NCBI GenBank assembly: GCA_046349875.1 | Contig: JAXMBN010000013.1 | Location: 82,451 to 146,450, forward strand | DNA length: 64,000 bases | DNA from: JAXMBN01 sp046349875 | GTDB lineage: Bacteria > Planctomycetota > Planctomycetia > Pirellulales > Pirellulaceae | Reading direction: 5' to 3' | Shown: piece after piece, positions 55,271 to 63,962 of the stretch | How the letters are laid out: each line of letters begins with the position of its first letter | Numbering within the stretch: position 1 is the first letter of the stretch | The notes under the pieces: model-generated | The model's database searches: none | What the model was told of the DNA's origin: nothing | What the model saw: only the letters and a program-made list of their open reading frames with translations | Made by a program: the position numbers and the translations under genes

Positions 55271-56521
55271 CTAAGCAACGTGCCACTCACGAGGGGAAAC
55301 ATGCTTCGGTTCGATCGCTAGCACTTCCTCCAATACTCGTTCCACATGCCGACTACAGAACTCCTCGAGAGCCCACTCTTGCAGTGCTTGATGATCGAAG
55401 GACTCGCGAAGCATGGATTCGAGCGTCTTACCATCCTCCGTATCCTGTCCTGTCACAAATCGACTACCCATCCCAATCAACTGGTTCATGGGTTGTTTAT
55501 CGCGAACCATCGCGCGACATCCGCAGAACTGAGCCTCTAAGATGGGCAATCCTAGCCCTTCATCGAACGAAGGGAATAACAAGGCCTTGGACTGCGAGAA
55601 AAGGTCCTTGACTTTCTTGGCCGTTGCATTGGGATACCATTCCACGTTGGCCACTTTGAGATCGTTAAAGAACTGCTTCAACTCGCTACGGCTGCATCGA
55701 ATACCACCGTAGATAAAGAGCTTTTGAATTTTGTCTTTGGCGGTATTGAGGATATTCGGCATGACCGCAAGACCTTTCCGTTTGTCGAAAGGTGAGGCCA
55801 AAATAACACATCCCTCACGAGAATTGGAGGCGGTGGGAACATCCTCGTAAGCTGGCGGAAGGACAGGCGGTAACCATCGGACCCGTTCTGACTCGACCTT
55901 CACCAGGCTGCAAAAATCACTGGCGGCCTTCTCGCTGATCGCGACAACGGCATCGCAATGTTGCCGGTAGTAGGAGAAACCACGTTGATGCAACGAAGCA
56001 AAGGAATAAGGCTTATCGGACCGCGTAAATACATATTCGTTTGGTACCGTATCGTAGACCATACCGACGAGGCGTTGGCAAGGCAATCGTCCTTCGAAGT
56101 GAACGAGCCAAGGATTGGTCACAATCCCAATATCATAGTCTTCAACACTCAAATCCGATCCAATGTGCGAGTGATGAAAATCGTCGGGCGTGATTTGCTT
56201 CGCATGAAAATCATGAAAAGCTATTTTTCGGCTGATGCTTTTAGGAGTCCCCTGCAATACACCGTCTTCTGACTTTTCATTGCGCAGAATTTCTGCTGGA
56301 TCTTTCGGAATCGCTCGGTACCAATGCGTGCGGCCAATCGCCGACGGATAGCTCGAGACAAAGTCCACGTCATGATTCTTTGATAGTAGGCTATACAAAG
56401 AGAAAATATAGTTGCGCACGCCAACATGATGAACCATAAAATGGGGTTCGACGATGAAGGCAATCTTCTTACGCGATTGTCGCATGGTGTTCTGGTGTTC
56501 GTTCGCTCGAAATAATCTCAT
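55271..56521 (-). CDS. Glycosyltransferase family 4 protein
   Basis: A 416-residue GT-B enzyme with GAGG eight bases before the start. The N-terminal half has KKIAFIVEPHFMVHHVGVRN and LVGMVYDTVPNEYVFTR. The C-terminal half has CVILASPFDKRKGLAVMPNI and the donor motif PSFDEGLGLPILEAQFCGC. No membrane helix or signal peptide is present. It lies 17 bases after the gene at 56538-57746 and is clearly in the same operon. Donor and acceptor are unknown. Confidence 0.9.
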   Translation of the reverse strand: MRLFRANEHQNTMRQSRKKIAFIVEPHFMVHHVGVRNYIFSLYSLLSKNHDVDFVSSYPSAIGRTHWYRAIPKDPAEILRNEKSEDGVLQGTPKSISRKIAFHDFHAKQITPDDFHHSHIGSDLSVEDYDIGIVTNPWLVHFEGRLPCQRLVGMVYDTVPNEYVFTRSDKPYSFASLHQRGFSYYRQHCDAVVAISEKAASDFCSLVKVESERVRWLPPVLPPAYEDVPTASNSREGCVILASPFDKRKGLAVMPNILNTAKDKIQKLFIYGGIRCSRSELKQFFNDLKVANVEWYPNATAKKVKDLFSQSKALLFPSFDEGLGLPILEAQFCGCRAMVRDKQPMNQLIGMGSRFVTGQDTEDGKTLESMLRESFDHQALQEWALEEFCSRHVERVLEEVLAIEPKHVSPREWHVA

Positions 56522-56537
56522 GGTTGTTTGCCTCTAC

Positions 56538-57746
56538 TTAGCCCGCTTTTCGGAAAAGCTTCTTCCAATGGGGGCGTAGAAAACGCTCTAGCTTCTTTCC
56601 AGGTGAACGAATCTGGAGCGGGAGAGCGTTCCAAACATTGCTCTTCGTTTCAACCTTGACTTTTCTTTCTGGCCTGAATGCCTTGGTGTATTCCGGCGTG
56701 ATTCCCATCGTAACGGCATTGGAAAAACAATTGACCCGCGGTGGTAATGACGCCGATCGGAATGCTCTGGCAAGTTCCAAGTCTTCGGCTTGATTCCAAA
56801 ACAGCATACTGTTGAAACGAATGTCGCGAAGTGTCTCTGTCTTGGCGATAATCAATCCGCCATTGAGATATTGCGTGGGACGCAACGACGAGTAATCACA
56901 GCAGTCGATGGGGGGCGACCAAGTCATCGTATCGCGGGTCAATGCTGCATACGCGGGAAAACGCGTTCCGCATTCATACCATTGAAGCACCGTCGCAAAG
57001 TCGAAATCGTAACCGAACTTTTCAAAGCCAGGAAAGAAATCGGAAGCGAGCACATAACGGTCATGAACGATCATCAAATTGGCACACGACGCGGTCATGG
57101 CGATGTCGTTCTTCTTCCGGCTGATCTCAGCCAGCTCTTCGCGATAGGTTTTCTCTAAATACCGTACTTGAAATGGTTCGAACTCGGGCAGTTTCGGGCC
57201 AACCACCAGAATCTCATGGTCATATGCCGGGTCATGATCGCGAATACTGCGAAAGAACTTTAGGACATTATCAAGCCGCTTTCCCTGAGTCAAAATCGCA
57301 AAGGTCCAGCTCTTGTCCCGATAACGTTGCAACTGGTGTCGTCGAATGTCAAATACTGTCGTATAGGTCCCGTTTTCCTGTACCTCGGAATCTACCTCGA
57401 CGGTCGCTTGATACCTTCGTCCCAAAAAATGCTTGAGATTGATGATGGTAAAATGGCTATTCTGCTGATAGCGAATAACCAACTTCCCTTGCTCACCGAT
57501 AAGCCGCATCAATTCGTCGAGCACGAGTTCAAATTGACCCGGCGCTAGATCGGAGGGCATCTGCTCGTAATACCAAACGACATCGTATCGTTGATGATGA
57601 GCGGGTGAGACACGAAAGTTTGTACACCCCATAATATTGAGGCTAACAAACTCGAACGGAGGCATTTCACCAACCCAAAAATGCTTTTTGTGCGATTGCA
57701 CGAGTTGGAGTAGATGAGAAGAAGCACTAATCGTTCCTTGGCTCAT
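56538..57746 (-). CDS. Protein with N-terminal methyltransferase-like region and C-terminal GT-A-like glycosyltransferase
   Basis: A 402-residue protein from ATG 57746, which has AAGGAG six bases upstream and overlaps the previous stop as ATGA. The first 150 residues (RYDVVWYYEQMPSDL, ELMRLIGEQGKLVIRYQQ) look like the end of a class I methyltransferase fold, with no SAM glycine motif. From about residue 165 it becomes a GT-A-type region: WTFAILTQGKRLDNVLKFFR, EILVVGPKLPEF, MIVHDRYVLASDFFPGF (in the place of a DXD), YLNGGLIIAKTETLRD and NQAEDLELARAF. The call is by pattern and is modest. Its place in the cluster supports a glycan role. Confidence 0.6.
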   Translation of the reverse strand: MSQGTISASSHLLQLVQSHKKHFWVGEMPPFEFVSLNIMGCTNFRVSPAHHQRYDVVWYYEQMPSDLAPGQFELVLDELMRLIGEQGKLVIRYQQNSHFTIINLKHFLGRRYQATVEVDSEVQENGTYTTVFDIRRHQLQRYRDKSWTFAILTQGKRLDNVLKFFRSIRDHDPAYDHEILVVGPKLPEFEPFQVRYLEKTYREELAEISRKKNDIAMTASCANLMIVHDRYVLASDFFPGFEKFGYDFDFATVLQWYECGTRFPAYAALTRDTMTWSPPIDCCDYSSLRPTQYLNGGLIIAKTETLRDIRFNSMLFWNQAEDLELARAFRSASLPPRVNCFSNAVTMGITPEYTKAFRPERKVKVETKSNVWNALPLQIRSPGKKLERFLRPHWKKLFRKAG

Positions 57747-58714
57747 CGTCCGCTCCTTTCTTTCCTTTCGAGCTCGCCCAAATAGTCCTCGTGGACGAGC
57801 AAGCAATCCAATTCGGTAAGCCTTCCACGATGGCATTCCTGGAAAATCATGTTCTGCTCGCGATAGAATGGGTGGATATCAAAAATGGCAAACCCCAATT
57901 CTTCGAGATGTTTCAAAATCGGAACCATCGTCTTTGACCCCGCATATTTTTCGCGGGTCACAAGTTCGATTAAAAGTGTTTTCACTCGCCCCGACTTCAA
58001 TAACTCTTTGGCTCCTTCGAGCACTTGCCATTCGAATCCCTGGACATCGATCTTCAATGCGATACGAGGATGCTGATCCGCTAGAAGATGATCCTTCGCA
58101 AACTCATCGAGAGTGGTCGTCTGCACATGGACGGTTTTCCGATCTTCGGCGTCGAACCATTCACCTAAGAAGTGATAGTCTTCGCGAAAATCCAACAGCG
58201 AACTCAACCCATTGACCTTGGGATAGATATGAAGCGTCTGAACGCCTATCTCATTTCCGAGAGCTAGATCTAGAATCTGCAATCGCGGATCGCTTCCGAA
58301 TCGCTCATGCAAGAGTTTTGCCATATCGGGAATTGGCTCAAACGCCAGCAGTCGCGAAATCGCTGTACTTTGCTGAACGCGTTCAATAAACCATCCATCG
58401 TTGGCCCCGACGTCGATCACCGTGAAGGGCGTCGAATGAATGATTTCACGAATCAGGGTTTGTATGATTGCATCTTGGCCATGACGAATCTGAGTGATTC
58501 CAAGATAGGCGGCTCGATGAAAATCCTTCTCCGCCATTTGATAGAGCGTTTGCGTCAATTCTCGAAAATGCTCTATCGGCAACTCATCGCTTGAGGCAAC
58601 TTGGCGGAGACGATAGATCAATTGATCTGCAAGCGACATCGACTTGAGAGCGTCCCATTCTTGCTGTTGGGAACTCTGTTCGACTCGCTGCAATCTTGAT
58701 TTGCCCCATGCCAT
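57743..58714 (-). CDS. FkbM family methyltransferase
   Basis: A 323-residue protein. After a helical N-terminus (about 70 residues) it shows FTVIDVGANDGWFIERVQQS, the SAM-binding motif of FkbM methyltransferases, then LLAFEPIPDMAKLL. LKIDVQGFEWQVLEGAKELL follows, a hallmark of the family, with IHPFYREQNMIF later. It would O-methylate a sugar hydroxyl. It sits 22 bases after the nucleotidyltransferase gene and overlaps the next gene by four bases. Confidence 0.93.
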   Translation of the reverse strand: MAWGKSRLQRVEQSSQQQEWDALKSMSLADQLIYRLRQVASSDELPIEHFRELTQTLYQMAEKDFHRAAYLGITQIRHGQDAIIQTLIREIIHSTPFTVIDVGANDGWFIERVQQSTAISRLLAFEPIPDMAKLLHERFGSDPRLQILDLALGNEIGVQTLHIYPKVNGLSSLLDFREDYHFLGEWFDAEDRKTVHVQTTTLDEFAKDHLLADQHPRIALKIDVQGFEWQVLEGAKELLKSGRVKTLLIELVTREKYAGSKTMVPILKHLEELGFAIFDIHPFYREQNMIFQECHRGRLTELDCLLVHEDYLGELERKERSGR

Positions 58715-58735
58715 ATTTGCATCCTGCTACTACCG

Positions 58736-59521
58736 CTAGGCGGCTCGTTGGTGACTCTTGAATCGATTCAAGACGGCGATGGCTTTGGAAGAAACGGGAC
58801 ACTGCTTAAAGTACTCGAGGTCCTCGGGGATCCCGATTCCGTACATTCCATCCCGTTCACGTCCCACATTGACGTACCCGATTTGCTGCCCATTCTGAAT
58901 CAATTCGTTGTAGGCAGGAGCCACGTAGAATTCGTTGTTGACGCGAAGATCTTTCTCGATCATCGATTCGGCAGCCGACACGAAGTCCCTGCCTCGCTTG
59001 AAATTGTAAATCCCGACAGTCGCTTCGTTCGATACAACTTTTTTCTCGACTACCTCGGTGATTTCGCCAGCATCGTCGAGACGCACGAAGGACCATTTTG
59101 GATCATCGGCCCACATGGTCATGATCAAACCGTCCAGGTTGCGGTCCTCCATCGCATCGAGATAGCGATCGATGGAGAAGTCCACCCACTGATCGCTATT
59201 GGCAATCATCAATGGATCGTTCGAGTTGATATACTCGTGCGCCAGCAATACAGTGCAAGCGGCGCCTTGGGTGACACCTTCAACCGGCACCACGATGTGA
59301 TTGGGCGCGACTTCGTTGAGTATCGAAGGGATTGGATACTTTTCGAGATGTTCTTGCAAACACAAGAAGATAAACCGATGGTCACACTTGGGCCGAAGAT
59401 TGCTCACCACCATTTGGATCATGGGGACGCCACAAACATCGATCAACGGCTTGGGCAGTTCATACCCCACCTTGGCGAATCGACTACCTCGACCTGCCAT
59501 CGGAACCACAATCTGTAACAT
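58736..59521 (-). CDS. Sugar nucleotidyltransferase
   Basis: About 261 residues from ATG 59521 (AAAGGAG six bases before). It has the nucleotidyltransferase signature VPMAGRGSRFAKVGYELPKP (GxGxRF..PKPL), QGAACTVLLAHEYI, the metal Asp in MIANSDQWV and EFYVAPAYNEL with VGRERDGMYGIGIPEDLEYF. It would attach a nucleoside to a phosphorylated sugar or polyol, releasing pyrophosphate. The nucleotide base and sugar are not determined. It belongs with the cupin and HAD genes around it. Confidence 0.9.
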   Translation of the reverse strand: MLQIVVPMAGRGSRFAKVGYELPKPLIDVCGVPMIQMVVSNLRPKCDHRFIFLCLQEHLEKYPIPSILNEVAPNHIVVPVEGVTQGAACTVLLAHEYINSNDPLMIANSDQWVDFSIDRYLDAMEDRNLDGLIMTMWADDPKWSFVRLDDAGEITEVVEKKVVSNEATVGIYNFKRGRDFVSAAESMIEKDLRVNNEFYVAPAYNELIQNGQQIGYVNVGRERDGMYGIGIPEDLEYFKQCPVSSKAIAVLNRFKSHQRAA

Positions 59522-59553
59522 CCGCAACTCCTTTCGCGGCTGTGTGTTTTCTA

Positions 59554-59874
59554 TTAGTCTAAGTACTTATCGTTGGGTATACTCGGACGCTTCACGACTA
59601 CGGTGATGGTCTTTTCTATCGCTTCAAACGAAGTCGATTCCCCTGGGGCTAATCGGATCACCGTACCCGCAGTCAGAATCGTGTCGCACATGCGGGCTTT
59701 TCCTGAAGCAATCACCGTGATCTCTTCCGCAATCTTGTGATGATGAGCAGGTTCTATGGTCCCCGCTTCATACTCCTTGACCGCGACTTCGAACTCGGAT
59801 GTACGCAAAACGCAAGGATCAAAATCACCTACGATCCATCCGCCTCGCATCTCCTTCAGTGTCCAAATCTCCAT
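59554..59874 (-). CDS. Small cupin-domain protein
   Basis: A 106-residue single cupin. The metal motif is PAHHHKIAEEITVIASGKAR (the His-His-His and Glu set), and the second motif is in the strand LAPGESTSFEAIEKTITVVV. Small cupins of this kind isomerise or epimerise sugars or bind metals. It begins about 155 bases after the HAD gene and ends 32 bases before the nucleotidyltransferase, with both on the same strand. Confidence 0.85.
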   Translation of the reverse strand: MEIWTLKEMRGGWIVGDFDPCVLRTSEFEVAVKEYEAGTIEPAHHHKIAEEITVIASGKARMCDTILTAGTVIRLAPGESTSFEAIEKTITVVVKRPSIPNDKYLD

Positions 59875-60029
59875 CGACTCTTCAATTCATTCTCAGAGTG
59901 TCTGCTTGCCCGAGGAACGATTTGTCTCCCGCGTGTTTTTATCCTAATGAAGAAGGATGGATAGGAAAAGATCAATCCTCGCGAACGACTCTGCAAGCCA
60001 GAACGACGACCGAAACACGCGATAATCGT

Positions 60030-60686
60030 TTAAGCAGCGCGGCGATAAGAAGGCTTAACTTCCCGACTCTCGATGGCGCGAATGCGGTCTTTGATGGCAC
60101 CATAATAGACGTCATCGACCGACTGCACTTGCAGCACATGGGCTCCAGATTCATGGGCGGCTCTCAGCCCAAAAGGGCTATCTTCTAACACCAAGCACTC
60201 GTCAGCCGTTACTCCGGCCATGCACATGGCCTTCAAATAGATCTGCGGAGAAGGCTTGGGTTGGGTTACATCTTCATTGCTTAGATAGAAATCTAAGAAC
60301 GATGCCAAATGCGAACGCTCCATCATTTTTGTGATCGTGGAACGGATCGAGTTGGATGCCACGGCAAGCTTGTAACCCTCCTGCTTCAATCGCAACAGAG
60401 CATCGACGTGCTGCTTTCTGGGAGCCAACTTTTCTTCAATGATCTGTCCCGTATAGATCTGCTTCATTCGGTTCACAAATTCGTGCAAACCTCTTGGCAG
60501 CGATGTTTCTTGGGAGAGCATCTCCAATTTGGTTTTGGTAGGCAATCCATCAAAACGTGTTTCATGAACATCGTGTGGAATCGTGTAGCCAAACAGCCCC
60601 AAGGCTCGATTAAGGGCCTCAAAGTGCCACTCCCGCGCGTCGATTAGAACGCCATCCATGTCAAACACAACGGCCTTAATGGACAT
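60030..60686 (-). CDS. HAD-IA family phosphatase
   Basis: A 218-residue protein from ATG 60686 (GGGGGTGAG upstream). The motif I is VVFDMDGVLIDA, with a helical cap domain (LNRALGLFGYTIPHDV). Motif II is KLAVASNSIRST, motif III the Lys in NEDVTQPKPSPQIYLKAM, and motif IV LVLEDSPFGLRAAHESG. It resembles beta-phosphoglucomutase or HAD sugar phosphatases. It starts three bases before the end of the GDPD-like gene, so they are coupled. Confidence 0.92.
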   Translation of the reverse strand: MSIKAVVFDMDGVLIDAREWHFEALNRALGLFGYTIPHDVHETRFDGLPTKTKLEMLSQETSLPRGLHEFVNRMKQIYTGQIIEEKLAPRKQHVDALLRLKQEGYKLAVASNSIRSTITKMMERSHLASFLDFYLSNEDVTQPKPSPQIYLKAMCMAGVTADECLVLEDSPFGLRAAHESGAHVLQVQSVDDVYYGAIKDRIRAIESREVKPSYRRAA

Positions 60687-60688
60687 GC

Positions 60689-61381
60689 TCACCCCCAAAA
60701 CTCGTGCGGAAAATCGGTGCAAAGCATTAGCCTGCCACGCCTTGAAGTGCTTGATTCACCCGACTCTTCCTGGCAGTACGTATGGATCTGTCTCCACAAA
60801 TCCACGCGATCCCGCTTGTGCAATTCTGGCGATACCACGCAAACATCTTTGCCACAACGCAACCACGAATCCCATTCTTGGGAATCAAACCAATGACCTT
60901 CGAATGCATCCAGCCAAATCCCGTTCGCCTTTTCCGTTGCGATCGATGTTGGTTCATACTCACTTCGACGCGCAAATACCGTCGCACCGTTCCGGAAATA
61001 TCCCATCATGTCCGGAATCGACATATCAAAACAAAAGTAGTTCTCTACCGCATATTGATCGAGTAGCTGCTTGACAGGTTCCGCTAATCCATCGGACTTG
61101 ATATTGATTGCAAGGGTCGTGCGGTTCCCAATTTCGCAATACAGTTCGAGGAATGCCTCCAAGGTGTCTTCACATCCCTTCGGCATATCGTGCGAAATGA
61201 CCAATTCGCCTTTGAGATCGCGAACGTCGGTTTCAATCCCATATCCGTTTTCGAGTGCCGCTCGGAATGCTCGCATCGAATTCTTGTCTTCGGGTTTTGT
61301 CCAGAACCCGCGATGTGCGATCAAATGAACCGCTTCATCTCTCGTCGCAAGAACTTCGGATTGTTTCAGTTGCGTCGCCAT
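60689..61381 (-). CDS. Glycerophosphodiester phosphodiesterase-like protein
   Basis: A 230-residue protein from ATG 61381; the frame continues to 61525, but the extra 48 residues are unlike the family. It has the GDPD-type active-site start LIAHRGFWTKPEDKNSMRAF, with the catalytic His-Arg and Glu/Asn, ENGYGIETDVRDLKGELVIS (Glu, Asp) and HDMP. LAINIKSDG follows as the next strand. There is no signal peptide, so it is cytoplasmic. It could hydrolyse or form a phosphodiester in the glycan pathway rather than recycle phospholipid. It appears to be the first gene of the minus-strand cluster. Confidence 0.85.
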   Translation of the reverse strand: MATQLKQSEVLATRDEAVHLIAHRGFWTKPEDKNSMRAFRAALENGYGIETDVRDLKGELVISHDMPKGCEDTLEAFLELYCEIGNRTTLAINIKSDGLAEPVKQLLDQYAVENYFCFDMSIPDMMGYFRNGATVFARRSEYEPTSIATEKANGIWLDAFEGHWFDSQEWDSWLRCGKDVCVVSPELHKRDRVDLWRQIHTYCQEESGESSTSRRGRLMLCTDFPHEFWG

Positions 61382-61748
61382 TCCCAGTAACCATTTTCGC
61401 AGAGTTTTCTTCGTGTGGCGTGGTTCACTCTTTTTCTCACCTGCCCACGAGAGCGGCAACTGTAGAGATTCATCGCACTCGAGTCGAGATCGATTCGTCG
61501 AGATCACACTCAATCTCGCCCCCAATCTCGGATAGCAATGCTAGCAAATTGATCGCCATCGAGAGGCCATGGTGATATTGCCTTGGTTCATGCCATCGCG
61601 TATAGAATCCCGCCTCGCTGCACGAGTGGATCGCTCCCTTCAAACCAGGAATTCGCAGCGGCCGGCATTTCATGTTCGTCATCGATGCATTGCTCGACGG
61701 CCACCTTGAGCACCATGAACGATCCCTCGATTTCCACGGATGGGAAAA
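61382..61748. other. Unassigned region between glycan cluster and broken gmd copy
   Basis: No complete gene. On the minus strand two overlapping frames at 61470-61682 and 61588-61770 each hold short protein-like stretches (RWHEPRQYHHGLSMAINLL; VEQCIDDEHEMPAAANSWFE) that could be parts of one broken small gene. I could not match them to any family. The promoter of the minus-strand operon is probably here too. Confidence 0.35.
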
Positions 61749-62755
61749 ATGGCTTCTTCAAACCCAACACGCGTTGCGATCATCACCGGCATCCGGGCCA
61801 AGTCGGTTCGTACTTGGCCGAAATTCCTTTGATGAAGAACTACCGAGTTCACGGGATCGTAAGGGACATCCATCGCTTGGGACAAGCAGCTCATCTCAAA
61901 CATGTTGTGACTTTACGAAGGCTCGATCGAGAATCCTAGCACCGTTCACCAATGGCTTACGTCGATCCAGCCCGATGAGTACTACAACTTAGCAGCGATC
62001 AGCTTCGTCCCCAAAGCCTTCACGATCCGCTGGCTACCTTTTCCTCGACTGGTCTTGGGCGGTCCCGGATCGCACTCGAGTCGATCCGGCAAAGTGGACT
62101 CCCGTCCGCTTTTTCCAGGCCGGTAGCAGTGAGATGTTTGGCCGAGTCGAAACATCCCCCCAAGATGAAGCCACTCCCTTTCGGCCGATGACTCCGTATG
62201 CTACGGCCAAGGTCATGGCTCACAACGCCGTTCAAAACTATCGGCATCACTTCGGCCTTTTTGCTTGTAATGGCATTCTCTACAACCACGAATCACCGAG
62301 GCGAGGTCCCGAGTTTGTGACTCGCAAGATCACCATGGCCGTTGCCAAAATCTTGCTCGGCCTCCAATCCGAACTTTGGTTAGGAGATCTCGATGCCAAA
62401 CGCGATTGGGGATTTGCTGGCGACTTTGCCGAAGCCATGTGGCAAATGCTGCAACAGCCAACACCTGGCGACTATGTCATCGGTACCGGAAGGCTTACTT
62501 CGGTCCGTGAGGTCGTGAAGACGGCCTTTCAGTATGCTGGCCTCGACTATCGAAACTATGTCCGCGTCGATCCGGCACTGATCCGCCTACCAGAAACAAG
62601 TCCATCGTTTCGCCGATATCTCGCACGCAAAAAAGACACTTGGGTGGAATCCTTCAACACCGATGGAAAAGTGGCTTGAAGATATGCTGCAACAAGACAT
62701 CGAGCTGATGAAGCACGAACAGAAAACAGCCATCCCCTCACAACAGGCGGCCTAG
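61749..62755 (+). pseudogene. Broken GDP-mannose 4,6-dehydratase copy
   Basis: The region encodes GMD segments in changing frames. They are RVAIITGI from an ATG at 61749, GQVGSYLAEIPLMKNYRVHG, then WLTSIQPDEYYNLAAISFV, LATFSSTGLG, and ESIRQSGLPS. FFQAGSSEMFG, TPYATAKVMAHNAVQNYR and ESPRRGPEFVTRKIT follow. From 62134 to about 62610 one frame is open. The tail (KKTLGWNPSTPMEKWLED) is in another frame and ends at a TAG at 62753. At least four single-base frame changes are needed, and probably more. The catalytic Tyr and Lys are still encoded. An intact gmd follows 135 bases downstream. Either a decaying tandem paralogue or a gene with local sequence errors. Confidence 0.85.
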
Positions 62756-62889
62756 TAGCGACACCGTCGTAGTAACACCGTGAAAAAGCTGACCTTGTTG
62801 TGACAGAACACAGAATGCTATAGTTCGCCCCAATAATCTGGTAACGCGAGATCAGGAGTCTCGCTTTTGGTAAGGAGAATAATGACCCC

Positions 62890-63894
62890 ATGGCACGGAT
62901 AGCTTTGATCACTGGAATTACGGGCCAGGATGGCTCTTACTTGGCCGAGTTCTTGCTGCGCAAGGGCTATGAAGTTCATGGAGTCCATCGTCGTACGAGC
63001 ACCCCAAATCTCGAACGCATCCAACACATTCAAGATCAAATCGAACTACACTGCTCGGACCTGACCGATCAAGCATCGCTCATGACCCTGATGCAAAAAG
63101 TTCAGCCTCACGAAGTCTACAATTTGGCCGCTCAGAGCTTTGTGGGTACCAGCTGGGATCAGGTTTTGACGACGGGCGAGATCACCGGTTTGGGTACTGC
63201 CCGCGTGTTAGAAGCCATTCGAAAGACCGACACCAATATTCGCTTCTACCAAGCGAGCAGCAGCGAGATGTTCGGGCTCGTTCACGAAACACCTCAACGT
63301 GAAACCACGACCCTTCACCCTCGCAGCCCCTACGGTGTTGCCAAAGTCTACAGCCATTATCTTACGATGAATTATCGTGAGAGCTACGACATGTTCGCTT
63401 GCTCGGGCATTCTCTTCAACCACGAGTCACCTCGACGTGGTATCGAATTCGTGACTCGCAAGATTACGCATGCCGCTGCCCGCATCAAAGTGGGTCTTCA
63501 GGATGAATTGCGATTGGGCAACCTCGATGCCAAACGCGACTGGGGCTTTGCAGGGGATTATGTTGAAGCCATGTGGATGATGCTTCAACAAGAACAACCC
63601 GACGATTATGTCATCGGTACCGGTGTTACGAAAACCGTTCGCGATTTCGTGGAACTGACTTTTGCGGAGCTCGGTCTTGATCCCTATCAATATGTGGTCG
63701 TCGATCCAAAATTCTATCGACCTGCTGAGGTCGACATCCTCTTGGCCGATCCTGCCAAAGCCAAAGTAAAGCTCGGATGGCACCCCAAGACCGATCTAGC
63801 ACAACTCGTCAAAATGATGGTTGCAAGCGATCTCGAATTAGCAGAACGCGAAGCATTCTATTCGCAACGCCTGCGAGCCAAACGGGCTGCATAA
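62890..63894 (+). CDS. gmd: GDP-mannose 4,6-dehydratase
   Basis: A 334-residue extended SDR. It has the NADP-binding motif LITGITGQDGSYLAE (7-21), VHRRTS, YNLAAQSFVGTSWDQ, the catalytic Ser/Thr region QASSSEMFG (around 124) and Tyr148 with Lys152 (SPYGVAKVY). FNHESPRRGIEFVTRKI and LGNLDAKRDWGFAGDYVEAM follow, both diagnostic of Gmd. It converts GDP-D-mannose to GDP-4-keto-6-deoxymannose, the precursor of fucose, rhamnose or perosamine. It is monocistronic, with its own promoter region and a strong terminator. It probably supplies the adjacent glycan cluster. Confidence 0.96.
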   Translation: MARIALITGITGQDGSYLAEFLLRKGYEVHGVHRRTSTPNLERIQHIQDQIELHCSDLTDQASLMTLMQKVQPHEVYNLAAQSFVGTSWDQVLTTGEITGLGTARVLEAIRKTDTNIRFYQASSSEMFGLVHETPQRETTTLHPRSPYGVAKVYSHYLTMNYRESYDMFACSGILFNHESPRRGIEFVTRKITHAAARIKVGLQDELRLGNLDAKRDWGFAGDYVEAMWMMLQQEQPDDYVIGTGVTKTVRDFVELTFAELGLDPYQYVVVDPKFYRPAEVDILLADPAKAKVKLGWHPKTDLAQLVKMMVASDLELAEREAFYSQRLRAKRAA

Positions 63895-63929
63895 GCGATT
63901 CAAGATCGCTAAGCCTCATTCGATATACC

Positions 63930-63962
63930 AAGCGGAGTCGATATTTCGACTCCGCTTTTTTG
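63930..63962 (+). terminator. Rho-independent terminator after gmd
   Basis: AAGCGGAGTCGA, a TATT loop and TCGACTCCGCTT followed by a T-run. A 12-base perfect stem, 36 bases past the gmd stop. Confidence 0.95.
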
